Shown one piece after another: positions 17,465 through 26,503 of a DNA stretch of 64,000 bases. The DNA is taken from positions 9,300,001 to 9,364,000 of the forward strand of contig NZ_JADBEB010000001.1 in assembly GCF_014874095.1 (NCBI RefSeq), in the 5' to 3' direction. The notes beneath the pieces were generated by a model that saw only the letters and a program-made list of their open reading frames with translations, searched no databases and was not told the DNA's origin. This DNA is from Plantactinospora soyae. Its GTDB lineage: Bacteria > Actinomycetota > Actinomycetes > Mycobacteriales > Micromonosporaceae. Each line of letters starts with the position of its first letter. Positions within the stretch are counted from its first letter, which is position 1. A program made the translations under genes and the position numbers.

Positions 17465-18889
17465 GTGTTCGCCAACCCCGAGGAACTCCTGCGATACCTC
17501 AAGAACGAGGACGTAAAGTTCGTCGACGTACGCTTTTGTGACCTGCCCGGCGTGATGCAGCACTTCAACCTGCCGGTCGAGTCCTTCGACGAATCGGTCT
17601 TCACCGACGGTCTCGCCTTCGACGGATCCTCGATCCGCGGCTTCCAGGCGATCCACGAGTCGGACATGCTGTTGCTGCCCGATGTCGCCACCGCGTTCAT
17701 CGATCCGTTCCGGACCCAGAAGACGCTCGCACTCAACTTCTTCATCCACGACCCGTTCACCCGGGAGCCGTACTCGCGTGACCCGCGGAACGTGGCGAAG
17801 AAGGCCGAGGCGTACCTTGCCGCCAGCGGCATCGCCGACACCGCCTACTTCGGTGCGGAGGCGGAGTTCTACATCTTCGACTCCATCCGGCACGAGACCT
17901 CGGCGAACCAGGCCTTCTACTACATCGACTCGATCGAGGGCGCCTGGAACACCGGCCGCGAGGAAGAGGGCGGCAACCGGGGCTACAAGACCGCCTACAA
18001 GGGTGGGTACTTCCCGGTCCCGCCGGTCGACCACTACGCCGACCTGCGTGACGGCATCGTCCGGCGCCTGATCGACTCGGGTTTCACCGTCGAGCGCTCG
18101 CACCACGAGGTGGGTACGGCCGGCCAGGCGGAGATCAACTACAGGTTCTCCACCCTGCTGCACGCCGGTGACCAGCTCCAGCTCTTCAAGTACATCGTCA
18201 AGAACGAGGCGTGGGCCGCCGGCAAGACGGCGACCTTCATGCCCAAGCCGCTCTTCGGCGACAACGGCTCCGGTATGCACACCCACCAGAGCCTCTGGCT
18301 GAACGGCGAGCCGCTGTTCTACGACGAGACCGGGTACGCCGGGCTCTCCGACACCGCACGCTGGTACATCGGCGGCCTGCTGCACCACGCCCCGTCGCTG
18401 CTCGCCTTCACCAACCCGACCATCAACTCGTACCGCCGGCTGGTGCCCGGCTTCGAGGCGCCGGTCAACCTGGTCTACTCGCAGCGGAACCGGTCCGCCT
18501 GCACCCGTATCCCGGTGACCGGCAGCAACGCCAAGGCGAAGCGGGTCGAGTTCCGGGTGCCGGACCCGTCGGCGAACGTCTACCTCGCCTTCTCGGCGAT
18601 GATGATGGCCGGCCTCGACGGCATCAAGAGCAAGATCGAGCCGCCGGAGCCGATCGACAAGGACCTCTACGACCTTCCGCCGGAGGAGTGGGGCTCGGTC
18701 AAGCAGGTGCCGGGCTCGCTGCCCGCCGTGCTCGACTCGCTCGAGGCCGACCACGACTTCCTGCTGGAGGGTGGCGTCTTCACCCCCGACCTCATCTCCA
18801 CCTGGGTCGACTGGAAGCGGACCAACGAGGTCGACCCGGTCCGTCTGCGGCCGACCCCGCACGAGTTCGCGATGTACTACGACTGCTAG
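17465..18889 (+). CDS. glnA: Glutamine synthetase type I (GlnA1), adenylylatable
   Basis: GlnA1 makes glutamine from glutamate, ammonia and ATP as a dodecamer. The 474-residue length is typical of GSI-beta. The N-terminal [10 protein letters not shown] loop, the metal and glutamate-binding [19 protein letters not shown], the ATP region [14 protein letters not shown], and R-V-E-F-R-V-P-D are all present. The adenylylation site is intact in D-L-Y-D-L-P-P-E-E, Tyr402, so GlnE (26496-29603) should control it. The start is GTG 17465, placed 4 bases after AGGAGG (17455-17460). Transcription is probably GlnR-controlled. Confidence 0.97.
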   Translation: MFANPEELLRYLKNEDVKFVDVRFCDLPGVMQHFNLPVESFDESVFTDGLAFDGSSIRGFQAIHESDMLLLPDVATAFIDPFRTQKTLALNFFIHDPFTREPYSRDPRNVAKKAEAYLAASGIADTAYFGAEAEFYIFDSIRHETSANQAFYYIDSIEGAWNTGREEEGGNRGYKTAYKGGYFPVPPVDHYADLRDGIVRRLIDSGFTVERSHHEVGTAGQAEINYRFSTLLHAGDQLQLFKYIVKNEAWAAGKTATFMPKPLFGDNGSGMHTHQSLWLNGEPLFYDETGYAGLSDTARWYIGGLLHHAPSLLAFTNPTINSYRRLVPGFEAPVNLVYSQRNRSACTRIPVTGSNAKAKRVEFRVPDPSANVYLAFSAMMMAGLDGIKSKIEPPEPIDKDLYDLPPEEWGSVKQVPGSLPAVLDSLEADHDFLLEGGVFTPDLISTWVDWKRTNEVDPVRLRPTPHEFAMYYDC

Positions 18890-18904
18890 AGCTACAAGCT
18901 GTTG

Positions 18905-18988
18905 ACCCGGGGGTCGCACCCCGGGTACGACATCGGCGTCAGCGGCGCGCTGTCGACCAACCGCCACGGGCGGGGTCGGCAGCGCGCC
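18905..18988 (+). terminator. Double hairpin after glnA
   Basis: An 8-bp perfect stem (18905-18912 with 18919-18926) is followed by a 15-bp stem with one G-U pair (18944-18958 with 18974-18988). They lie 16-100 bases after the glnA stop and probably form its terminator. Confidence 0.7.
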
Positions 18989-19088
18989 GTGCTGCGTCCG
19001 GTGCACCGAAAGGCCGACGGGCAACGGGCAACGGGCAACGATCGGCGATCGCGGGGTTGCCGATGCTCCGCCCGGGGTAGTGGGTCCC

Positions 19089-19133
19089 CGGATCCACGAC
19101 CGTCCACCCCGGATCCACGATCGTCCACCCCCT
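19089..19133 (+). repeat. Two-unit tandem repeat before a small gene
   Basis: Two near-identical units of about 22 bp built on CCCGGATCCACGA and CGTCCACC, differing at one base, lie between glnA and the small membrane-protein gene. Confidence 0.6.
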
Positions 19134-19150
19134 GAGCCCGGAGGCCAGCC

Positions 19151-19297
19151 ATGACCGTCTCGCTATTCCTCTACATCCTCGGCACCATCGGCCTCGCGCT
19201 CGAAGCGGTCGGCGTCCGGGTCCCGCGCGTCTCGCTCGGCTGGCTCGGCCTGACCCTGATCGCCTTCACCGCACTGGTCCTGCCCGAGATCGACTGA
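19151..19297 (+). CDS. 48-residue two-helix membrane protein
   Basis: A small protein of 48 residues with two hydrophobic segments, one starting V-S-L-F-L-Y-I-L-G-T-I-G-L-A and one W-L-G-L-T-L-I-A-F-T-A-L-V-L-P, joined by a short turn V-R-V-P-R-V. GGAGG lies 7 bases before the ATG. The hydrophobic pattern and ribosome site make it credible as a gene. It probably sits in the cytoplasmic membrane as a hairpin. Function unknown. Its last codons and stop match the first unit of a 17-bp repeat that continues downstream. Confidence 0.6.
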   Translation: MTVSLFLYILGTIGLALEAVGVRVPRVSLGWLGLTLIAFTALVLPEID

Positions 19298-19323
19298 CAC
19301 CTCCTGCCAAGGTCGATCGACGT

Positions 19324-19408
19324 CCGAGATCGACTGACGGCCGGGATCGAGTGACGCCTGAGGCTGATTGACGCCTGGAGATCGACTGACGCCCGGAGAT
19401 CGACTAAT
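19324..19408 (+). repeat. 17-bp imperfect tandem repeat
   Basis: About five units of CC(G/T)GAGATCGACTGACG at 16-18 base spacing, with another unit at 19284 overlapping the end of the small membrane-protein gene. The array stops before the padR promoter. Confidence 0.65.
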
Positions 19409-19442
19409 CCACGAGACACTCCGACCGATAGCTTCTCCACCG

Positions 19443-19466
19443 GTATAGCTTCGTCACCGATATACT
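19443..19466 (+). promoter_or_regulatory. padR promoter with GTATA/TATAC inverted repeat
   Basis: TATACT (19461-19466) is a -10 box 6 bases before the ATG at 19473. GTATA (19443-19447) and TATAC (19461-19465) form an inverted repeat with a 13-base spacer overlapping it, a plausible autoregulatory PadR site. Confidence 0.45.
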
Positions 19467-19472
19467 GCCGAC

Positions 19473-19865
19473 ATGACCGCACCCACGCCACTTCGGGAAC
19501 CCACGTTCCTGATCCTGACCGCGCTCGCCCGCGAGCCGATGCACGGCTACGGCATCGTCAACGAGGTAGCCGCCCTCTCCGACGGACGACTGGCCCTGCG
19601 CCCGGGAACGCTCTACGGCGCCCTCGACCGGCTCACCGACGAGGGCCTGGTCGAGCCGGACCGGGAAGAGATCGTCGGTGGCCGGCTGCGCCGGTACTAC
19701 CGGCTGACCGAGGGCGGCACCGCCGCGCTGACCATCGAGACCGAGCGGCTGCGCCGCAACGTCGAGGCGGCCAGCGAACGGCTCCGGGAGCGTGCCGCCC
19801 GGGCCCGGCGGACGACCACCGTGCGTCCGTCGCCAGCCGTTCGCCTCGCCGGGGGTGTCGCATGA
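19473..19865 (+). CDS. PadR-family transcriptional regulator
   Basis: A 130-residue PadR regulator. The winged-helix domain occupies residues 8-80 with L-I-L-T-A-L-A-R-E-P-M-H-G-Y-G-I, the characteristic L-R-P-G-T-L-Y-G-A-L-D-R-L recognition helix, and R-R-Y-Y-R-L-T-E-G-G wing. A short C-terminal helix for dimerisation follows. Its stop overlaps the start of the next gene by 4 bases (ATGA), so the two are translationally coupled. This arrangement is typical of PadR plus HAAS-type membrane protein pairs, in which PadR controls its own operon. Confidence 0.9.
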   Translation: MTAPTPLREPTFLILTALAREPMHGYGIVNEVAALSDGRLALRPGTLYGALDRLTDEGLVEPDREEIVGGRLRRYYRLTEGGTAALTIETERLRRNVEAASERLRERAARARRTTTVRPSPAVRLAGGVA

Positions 19866-20962
19866 CCGGCCCGACCGACCCCGACAGCACCGAGGCCGTG
19901 GACCGGTCCGACACAGACACCCCCGGCAGTACGACATTGGAGCGCCGCTACCGGCGACTGCTGTACGCGTACCCGCGCCGCTACCGCGCCGTCCGGGGCG
20001 ACGAGCTCGTCGGGACGTACCTCGACCTGGCTGGAGCGGAGCGGAGCTGGCCCTCGCCGCACGACGCCGCCGACGTGCTGCGCGGCGGGATCCGCGAGCG
20101 ACTGCGCGAGCGGGGCGCGACCGGCCTGCTCGCGGGCCTGCCGATCGCCGCGATGTTCGCCCTGGGCTCGCTGACCGCGCTCGCGGTGTTCCTGCTGTAC
20201 CAGGTCGAGTTGACGCCGTACCCGGACGGGGTGGTGACCGAGCCGGTGGGCCCGGTGAAGACCTTCGGGGCCTTCGTCTGGGCCGGCTGGCTGCTGGCCG
20301 GCCTCGCCACGGCGGTGTTGCCGGGACGCTGGGCCCGGCGGGCCGTCCTCGTCGCCCTGCTGCTGACCGTCGGCACCCTGCCTGCGTCCGCGCTGACCGG
20401 GCTGTCCCGGCCACCGCTCTTCGTGCTCCTGCCGGTGCTCGCGTTGGGCCTGACCACGCTGGCCCTGCCCGACCGACCGGGCTGGATCGGCCGGATCATG
20501 CCAGCGCTCGTCGCGCTGATCGGCACCGGCGTGGCCCTGCTCTTCGAGCGGGCCGAGACCGGCGGGGACTGGTTCACCTCGTACTACTCGACGAAGGAAA
20601 TCCTGCTCATGGCGGCCGGGATCGTTCTCGGGCTCGCCCTGCTCGTCGGGCTCGGCCGGGCGACCGTCGCGGACAACCGGAGCCTCTGGGCGTTCCTGGT
20701 GCTGCTCACCCCGGTCGGCCTGCTCGGAGTCCGGCAGATCGCCGAGGCGTACTGGTGGAACGTGAACATGCCCCGGCTCGTCGCGACCTCGGCCGCGCTC
20801 GTCCTGATCGGCGGGGGCATCCTGCTCGCGGCGATCGTCGCGCAGGGCGTACGGCACCGGGCGACCCGACAGCGAACGGCAGCCGGCCCGTGCCCGACCT
20901 GCGGACACGTACCCGAGGTCGCGGCGCGGACCAGCACCGCCACCCCCGGCACCGCCATCTGA
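19862..20962 (+). CDS. PadR-coupled multi-pass membrane protein
   Basis: A 366-residue protein with a soluble N-terminal domain (Y-R-R-L-L-Y-A-Y-P-R-R-Y-R, resembling HAAS-type domains paired with PadR) at residues 28-80, then about eight hydrophobic helices, and a C-terminal C-P-T-C-G-H knuckle that may bind zinc. It is coupled to padR by a 4-base overlap. It may be a membrane sensor or a target of the PadR regulator; no transport or catalytic motif is seen. Confidence 0.7.
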   Translation: MTGPTDPDSTEAVDRSDTDTPGSTTLERRYRRLLYAYPRRYRAVRGDELVGTYLDLAGAERSWPSPHDAADVLRGGIRERLRERGATGLLAGLPIAAMFALGSLTALAVFLLYQVELTPYPDGVVTEPVGPVKTFGAFVWAGWLLAGLATAVLPGRWARRAVLVALLLTVGTLPASALTGLSRPPLFVLLPVLALGLTTLALPDRPGWIGRIMPALVALIGTGVALLFERAETGGDWFTSYYSTKEILLMAAGIVLGLALLVGLGRATVADNRSLWAFLVLLTPVGLLGVRQIAEAYWWNVNMPRLVATSAALVLIGGGILLAAIVAQGVRHRATRQRTAAGPCPTCGHVPEVAARTSTATPGTAI

Positions 20963-20976
20963 ACGGCCCTTGGGCA

Positions 20977-21012
20977 CACAGAAACCCCGACCGGGAGGTG
21001 GGGTTTTCTGTG
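20977..21012 (+). terminator. Terminator after the PadR operon
   Basis: Arms at 20977-20988 and 21000-21012 pair with a single bulged T. The stem starts 15 bases after the stop codon. Confidence 0.75.
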
Positions 21013-21152
21013 CTCCTGGTCCCGGTACGTCTCAAGGGCGCGTTGAACCGGCCCGGCGTCCTCGCGATCGCCAACCGGGTCGCCGAGGACCGAGGTGACG
21101 CGGGGCGGGCGCCAGCCCACCCCGCGTCTTGTCGTAGGGACGTGTGCCCCCG

Positions 21153-22178
21153 TTAGCTGGTCTGGCCCGCTGCGTTCACGATCCGGCCGGCCAGCCGGGT
21201 CAAGATGACCTGGATATCGCCCTTCTTCACATGGACCGGTTCGCCCTGGACGGAGCCGGCGGGGGTGGTCTCGTCGGTGTTGAGGTCGATGTCCTTGGCG
21301 GCCACGGATCGGTAGCCGATGAACTCATGGCTGCCCGGGTCGAGGAGCAGATCCTCCTGCCGCCACCCGTCCTGAAGGCGGCCGACCGCCGTCGCCGTAC
21401 GGCCGTCGATGCTGACCGGGCTCGGTGCCTGGTCGACACCGGGGATCAGGGCGGCCGCTCGCAGCAGCGCCGCCGTCACCGCGGGCGGGAGCAGGTTGTC
21501 CCGCAGGATCGTGGAGATCGCGTTGAACAGGCCGGTGTTCCGTTGCTCCTCGGTGTCCACGTTGAAGGGGCCCGTCCTGGCCCGCAACCAGTCGAGCAGC
21601 GCGTGCGGATCGGTAGGCAGCCCGGCCAGCGTCGGATAGTCCGTCGGGGGGAAACGGGTCAGTCCCGGGGACTCGTCGAAGATCTCGAGCGCCCCGTCAA
21701 CGATCACGGCGGCTTGCTTGCCGTCGGCCCGGCTCCACCGCTGCGTAATTACCTCCGGCTTCAGCCCCTTGCTCTCGACGTACGTGTCCGAGTTGACAAC
21801 CCTGATCTCGACATAGGTCCACTGGTCGGGTCGCGGTGGCGTGAACGGCTGTGCCTCGGCGTACGCGGCAGCCAGCTCGAAGGTCACGGCCGCAGACCCG
21901 GACGCTCCGGACGGCTCGTCCGGCTCCTTGCCGAGGCCACCGACGGTGACGAGGCCGACCACCAGGGCGGCTGCGGCCACCGTGGCGATGCCGGATCGCA
22001 ACGCCCAGCCGCGCGGGCGCCAACCGCGAGCCTTGACCCGCTTCCGTACGGGCACCTCCGCGACGTCGGTCCGCGCGATCCTGGCCATCAGCGCCGCCCG
22101 CGCCCGGTCCTGCGCGTCCGGCGACGGCGGCTCGACCCCGTGCCAGCACTCACGCAGGGTCGTGATGTTGTCGGTCAC
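21153..22178 (-). CDS. CU044_5270-like membrane protein paired with an ECF sigma factor
   Basis: A 341-residue protein with a cytoplasmic N-terminal region (about 55 residues), one transmembrane helix (A-T-V-A-A-A-A-L-V-V-G-L-V-T-V-G), and a large extracytoplasmic domain. This is the layout of the actinobacterial CU044_5270 family, usually encoded directly after an ECF sigma factor and likely to act as its anti-sigma or sensor. No zinc-binding anti-sigma motif (HxxxCxxC) is visible, so inhibition by the classical ZAS mechanism is not supported. The GTG start overlaps the sigma-factor stop by 4 bases. Confidence 0.75.
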   Translation of the reverse strand: MTDNITTLRECWHGVEPPSPDAQDRARAALMARIARTDVAEVPVRKRVKARGWRPRGWALRSGIATVAAAALVVGLVTVGGLGKEPDEPSGASGSAAVTFELAAAYAEAQPFTPPRPDQWTYVEIRVVNSDTYVESKGLKPEVITQRWSRADGKQAAVIVDGALEIFDESPGLTRFPPTDYPTLAGLPTDPHALLDWLRARTGPFNVDTEEQRNTGLFNAISTILRDNLLPPAVTAALLRAAALIPGVDQAPSPVSIDGRTATAVGRLQDGWRQEDLLLDPGSHEFIGYRSVAAKDIDLNTDETTPAGSVQGEPVHVKKGDIQVILTRLAGRIVNAAGQTS

Positions 22179-22792
22179 TCGAAATCCCTTCCAATTGCCG
22201 TAGGGTCAGCGCCACCCAGCGCCACCTGCAACCCCTTGCGTGCCCGATGGAGCCGTGAACGGACGGTGCCGGCCGGAATCTCCAGCGCGCGGGCAATTTC
22301 CTCACCTGTCAGGTCCGCCCAGGCGACCAGGAGCAGCACCTCCCGATCGGAGGGTGCGATCTCGTGCAGCGCCGCCGCGAGCCGACCGCGAACGGCCTCC
22401 GCGTCCAGCCGGATGGCGAGTTGGTCGGCGTCGACGTCGAGGTTGGCGTCGGCCGTCGCGAGATGTTCCGCGCGGGCGAACGCCCGGTACCGCCGGGCCT
22501 CTGCCCGCTCGTGGCCGGCGATGAGATTGGACGCGATGCCGTACAGCCAGGGCCGGGCGCTGTTCTGGGCCGTGTCGTACCGCCGCCACTTGTCGAACGC
22601 GACCAGGAAGGTCTCCGCGGCCACGTCGTCGGCCAGGTCCCGCCCCAGCCGCCGGCTCGCGTATCCGTGGATCGCGGGGTAGTAACGATCGAAGATCGCC
22701 TCGAACGCCGCCGGATCCCCGTGCATCCGGCCGATGATCTCGGCATCGGTGACCTCCGCGGCGGTGCTCGCGTCTTGTGTCACCACACCCAT
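22175..22792 (-). CDS. ECF-family RNA polymerase sigma factor
   Basis: A 205-residue sigma-70 family factor with sigma2 (F-D-R-Y-Y-P-A-I-H-G-Y-A, then D-D-V-A-A-E-T-F-L-V-A-F) and sigma4 (L-L-L-V-A-W-A-D-L-T-G-E-E-I-A, G-T-V-R-S-R-L-H-R-A). No C-terminal SnoaL extension is present. GGAGA lies 5 bases before the ATG. A 7-bp hairpin (22815-22821 with 22831-22837) lies in the upstream region. It is translationally coupled to the CU044_5270-like gene, its probable regulator. Confidence 0.9.
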   Translation of the reverse strand: MGVVTQDASTAAEVTDAEIIGRMHGDPAAFEAIFDRYYPAIHGYASRRLGRDLADDVAAETFLVAFDKWRRYDTAQNSARPWLYGIASNLIAGHERAEARRYRAFARAEHLATADANLDVDADQLAIRLDAEAVRGRLAAALHEIAPSDREVLLLVAWADLTGEEIARALEIPAGTVRSRLHRARKGLQVALGGADPTAIGRDFE

Positions 22793-23011
22793 AAATTCTC
22801 CATTCGCGTCACATGCCCCCGTACCCGACGCGGGGGCTTGTCTCTACTCCGCCGATGGCGACAGGAGTGTTCGCGGATGTGGAGGGGCGAGGCGGCGGCG
22901 TTCCCGCAAGTAGGCGGGCTCATCTGGCTGACGGCCGGTGGGTCCGCCACACCTGACTATGCATACGCCGTTCGCGAGGACGGTCCGATCGCGAGGACGG
23001 TCCGAGCCTGC

Positions 23012-24538
23012 CTACGACAGCGCGAGGTGGGCGAGGAGTTCGCGTACCACCTCGACCAGCAGGTCGATGTCCGCCTCGGTCGTCTGCCAGTTCACGATCG
23101 CGGGACGGAGGGCGACCCGGCCGTCGTAGACGGTGGTTCCGGCGAAGACCCGCCCGTCCGCGAGCAGCGCCGCACCGAGCCGGCGGTTGAGATCGTCCAG
23201 TTCACCGGCGGGCAGGTGCGGCGGACGGGCCCGGAAACAGACGATGCAGAGCGGTACCTCGGCGAGCCGTTCCAGGTCCGGTGCCTCGTCGACCAGCCGG
23301 GCGAGCCGCTGGGCGAGGTCGAGCTGCCGCTCCACCATCGCCCGGTGGCCGTCGCGCCCGTACGCCGCCAGGGTCGCCCAGATCGGCATCGACCGGGCCC
23401 GCCGGGACGACTCCGGACCGTGCGCGGCGTAGTCCACCGGCCCGGCCGGCACCGCCGGCTGGACCGAACGGGCCGAACTGGGACGCGACCCGGTCGAGCC
23501 GCCGACCTCCGCCGACCACAGTGGACTGCCCGGACCCGGCAGGTACGCCGCACCGGGCATCCCGAACGCCGCCGGCAACCGGGACGGCTCCCGGACGAAG
23601 GCGAACCCACTTTCGTACGGCACGTTGAGCCACTTGTGCGCGTCACAGGCGATCGAGTCGGCCCGCTCGACCCCGCGTACCAGGTCGGCGGTGCGCGGGG
23701 ACAGCGCGGCGAAGAGCCCGAACGCCCCGTCGACGTGCAGCCAGGCGCCGTACCGCTCGGCGATGTCGGCGAGCGTGTCGATCGGGTCGAAGTGGCCGGC
23801 GTTGACCTCACCCGCGTTGGCGATCAGTACGGCCGGTCCGGCCAGCTCGGCGAGGCGCCGCTCGATGGCCGGCAGGTCGACGCGGCCGACCCGGTCCCGC
23901 GCGTACACCTCGACCGTGTCCCGACCGTGCCCGAGCATCTGCAACGCCTTACGGGAGCTGGCGTGCAGGTAGCCGCCGGAGAGCACCGGCATCCGGGGCA
24001 ACCCGGTCAGCCCGTCGGCGGCCACGTCCACGTCGTGCTGCTCGGCCCACCAGTGCGTGGCGACACCCAGCGAGGTGAAGTTCGCGAACGTGGCGCTGGT
24101 GACCAGGACCCCGCCGTACGACTCCGGCAGCCCGAACAGCTCGCGGAGCCAGCGCAGCGCGATCGTCTCCACCTCGGTGGCCAGTGGTGAGGCCGTCCAG
24201 GACACGGCGTTCTGGTCCAGCAGTGCCGTGGTCCAGTCGGCAGCGAGGGCGGCCGGGGTGGCACCGCCGACGACGAAGTGGAAGAACCGTGGCCCGGCCG
24301 AGTGCGTGGCGACGGTGGTACCGATCCGGAGCAGCCGCTCCAGCGCCGCGACCGATCCGACGCCCTTCTCCGGCAGCCGGCCGCCGTCGGCCAGGTCGGA
24401 GAGTTCGGCCAGCAGCGGCTCGGTGGCCGGATCGTGCACCGGCCGGTCGGCGAGCGAGGCCAGGTACGGCACGGCGGCGCCGTACACCTGGCGCAGCACC
24501 GCCTCCGCCGAGTCCCGATCGTGCAGCGGATCGCCCAT
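23012..24538 (-). CDS. PLP-dependent group II decarboxylase
   Basis: A 508-residue enzyme of the glutamate/aromatic-amino-acid decarboxylase fold. The PLP-binding lysine is Lys302 in C-D-A-H-K-W-L-N, preceded by the H-V-D-G-A-F cofactor segment. The substrate-side loop H-F-V-V-G-G and A-T-F-A-N-F are typical. Which amino acid or amino-acid-like compound is decarboxylated cannot be told. GGGAGG lies before the chosen ATG at 24538; an upstream in-frame start would extend into noncoding-like sequence. It stands alone on the minus strand. Confidence 0.85.
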   Translation of the reverse strand: MGDPLHDRDSAEAVLRQVYGAAVPYLASLADRPVHDPATEPLLAELSDLADGGRLPEKGVGSVAALERLLRIGTTVATHSAGPRFFHFVVGGATPAALAADWTTALLDQNAVSWTASPLATEVETIALRWLRELFGLPESYGGVLVTSATFANFTSLGVATHWWAEQHDVDVAADGLTGLPRMPVLSGGYLHASSRKALQMLGHGRDTVEVYARDRVGRVDLPAIERRLAELAGPAVLIANAGEVNAGHFDPIDTLADIAERYGAWLHVDGAFGLFAALSPRTADLVRGVERADSIACDAHKWLNVPYESGFAFVREPSRLPAAFGMPGAAYLPGPGSPLWSAEVGGSTGSRPSSARSVQPAVPAGPVDYAAHGPESSRRARSMPIWATLAAYGRDGHRAMVERQLDLAQRLARLVDEAPDLERLAEVPLCIVCFRARPPHLPAGELDDLNRRLGAALLADGRVFAGTTVYDGRVALRPAIVNWQTTEADIDLLVEVVRELLAHLALS

Positions 24539-24697
24539 ACCGACCTCCCGTACTGGCCCACGCCCTCGTCCGCCCACCCTGACACCTCGGCGCCTGCCTC
24601 GGCAGGGGCCAATTCACCGGTGGTGGTCGGCGTGCTGTCCACGACGGCCTCGGCCAGCGGCGCGGCCTCGCACCAGCGTGGCGGCCGAGTTCGTCAC

Positions 24698-26503
24698 TCA
24701 GTCGGCGCAGCGTGGAGCGGCCGCGGTCAGGCTGCCGGTGATCCGGTAGCGGCCGGGCTGCGGGACCCGGAGCACGGTCCAGTCGCCGTACGGAGCCAGG
24801 CAGGCCGGCAGGACCGTCGCGGTGGGGTCGGTCGGGCGGACGGGTACCCCGTCTGGGCCGAACGGGCCCGTCACTCGCAGCCAGCGCGACCAGCGGAGCC
24901 GGACCAGGATCTCGCCGCCGGCCGGTACGTCGATCGTCAGCTCCGCCGAGGTGGCCCGGACGAGTTCGGCCCCGCCCCGCTCAGCACCCGGCCCCGGTCC
25001 CCCGCTCTCGTCCGGCAGATCACCGCCGCCCGGCGTCGCACCCGACCGGATACTCTCCACAATGGACGGAGCGCCGGTCACCGCGTACAGGGTCCAGTCG
25101 CGGTGCTGCCAGATCGGCGTCAGGTACGGCAGCCCGGCCCGGATCAGCTCCGCCTCCCGGCGACCGACCCAGGACGGCTTCGCATCCGCCAGCGCCACGT
25201 AGCCGACGCCGTTGTCCCGCAGCCACCGGCCGTACGAGTCCGCGTCCACGCTGCCGTCCAGGAAGAGCCGGTTGTACGCCTGGTCGACCTGGCGCAGCCA
25301 GCCCCGGGCCAGCGGTGCGGCCTCCGGCAGGTACGCCGCCTCCCAGTAGTTCGCGGTCGGCACCACCTCGATCCGGCCGGGTGGACGACGGGCGAGTTCG
25401 GCCATCAGCGGCTGGAAGTAGCTCCGTGACGCGGTCGGGTCGCCGGCCGCCCGAAGGTCGGCCACCAGCACCGGTGGCTCCACCACCGTCACCAGCACCA
25501 GCGCGCCGGCCAGGGCGGCGCCGGCCACCCGGGGCGACCAGCGCCGGGCCAGCCCGACCGGCAGCGCCCCGTAGCCCACCAGCACCGGCAGCGCGAACAT
25601 CGCGGCGAGCCGGGTCGCGTTGAGCCCGACCGGCGTACGGACCGCGAACGCCGCCAGCACCCCCAGCGTGGCCAGGATCGCACCGATCCGTACCGCCCGT
25701 CGCGACACCAGCACCGCGACCAGCGCACTCGCGACGGCGGCGGTGACGGTGTCCGAGAGGCTGATGTTCATCCAGCCCCCCGAACCGAATACCAGTCCCA
25801 GCCCGGCCACCGGAACTCCGGCGCCGAGCGCCAGCGCCGCACCGTCGAGCACAGTGCGCCGCGCGTGCCTCAGGTGTGAAAAGGGGGCCCTTCTTCTACA
25901 GAAAGCGATAACAAGGGGCCCTTCCTTGCACGCCAGCGCGACCCCGGCGAGGCCGACGAAAAGCCCGGCGACCGGGCTGGCGGCGCCGGCCAGTAGGGCG
26001 GCGGTGCCGGCGGCGAGCCGGCGGGGTACCGGGCGGGGGGTGGTCAGCGCCAGCAGGGCGAGAAGGCCGAAGGCGACGCCGACCGCGTAGGTGATCCGGC
26101 CGGAGACGAGGTTGCCGGCTATGCAGGCGGCGCCGACCAGTGCACCGGCCAGGGGGCGGCGGGCGGCGGTACGGACCAGGAGCAGCGCCAGCGCCGCCGC
26201 CGAGACGAGCAGGGCGAGGACGCCCGCCAGGCGGGGGCCGAGCGAGTCCCCGCCGAGCCAGTCCATCAGCGGCGGGGTGACGAGGCTGTAGCCGTACGGC
26301 GACACGCCCCCGTACCAGCCGAGGTCCAGGGGCGCGAAGCCGTGCCGGGCGAAGAAGTTGGCCCGGGCGACCTGCGCGGACAGATCGGTGCCGAGAGGGG
26401 GTGCCAGCAGGAACACCCCGCCCAGCAGCACCGCCAGCCCGACCGCGCCGAGCACGGTGCGGATCGGACCGGCCGGCGACACCGTCCGGCGCTGATCAGG
26501 CAT
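24698..26503 (-). CDS. Polytopic membrane protein translationally coupled to glnE
   Basis: A 601-residue membrane protein with about ten helices through residue 355, then an extracytoplasmic part (A-N-Y-W-E-A-A-Y-L-P-E-A near residue 380) and a terminal beta domain. The layout suggests a GT-C-like or YfhO-like glycan protein, but the substrate is unknown. Its ATG at 26503 overlaps the glnE stop by 8 bases. Residues about 192-209 (K-E-G-P-L-V-I-A-F-C-R-R-R-A-P-F) are encoded by palindromic repeat copy 2. They sit between two transmembrane segments without breaking the frame. Confidence 0.6.
   Translation of the reverse strand: MPDQRRTVSPAGPIRTVLGAVGLAVLLGGVFLLAPPLGTDLSAQVARANFFARHGFAPLDLGWYGGVSPYGYSLVTPPLMDWLGGDSLGPRLAGVLALLVSAAALALLLVRTAARRPLAGALVGAACIAGNLVSGRITYAVGVAFGLLALLALTTPRPVPRRLAAGTAALLAGAASPVAGLFVGLAGVALACKEGPLVIAFCRRRAPFSHLRHARRTVLDGAALALGAGVPVAGLGLVFGSGGWMNISLSDTVTAAVASALVAVLVSRRAVRIGAILATLGVLAAFAVRTPVGLNATRLAAMFALPVLVGYGALPVGLARRWSPRVAGAALAGALVLVTVVEPPVLVADLRAAGDPTASRSYFQPLMAELARRPPGRIEVVPTANYWEAAYLPEAAPLARGWLRQVDQAYNRLFLDGSVDADSYGRWLRDNGVGYVALADAKPSWVGRREAELIRAGLPYLTPIWQHRDWTLYAVTGAPSIVESIRSGATPGGGDLPDESGGPGPGAERGGAELVRATSAELTIDVPAGGEILVRLRWSRWLRVTGPFGPDGVPVRPTDPTATVLPACLAPYGDWTVLRVPQPGRYRITGSLTAAAPRCAD
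25878..25929. repeat. Palindromic GGGCCC-arm repeat, copy 2, inside a gene
   Basis: Same arms and loop core (TACAGAAAGCGATAA) as the copy at 51158, but less perfectly paired. It lies wholly within the membrane-protein gene and adds about 17 in-frame codons. Confidence 0.8.

Noticed and set aside
22815-22837. 7-bp hairpin upstream of the ECF sigma factor as a terminator
   Set aside because: It lies in the 5' region of the minus-strand sigma gene and no plus-strand gene ends before it. Its function is unclear, so it is only mentioned with the gene.
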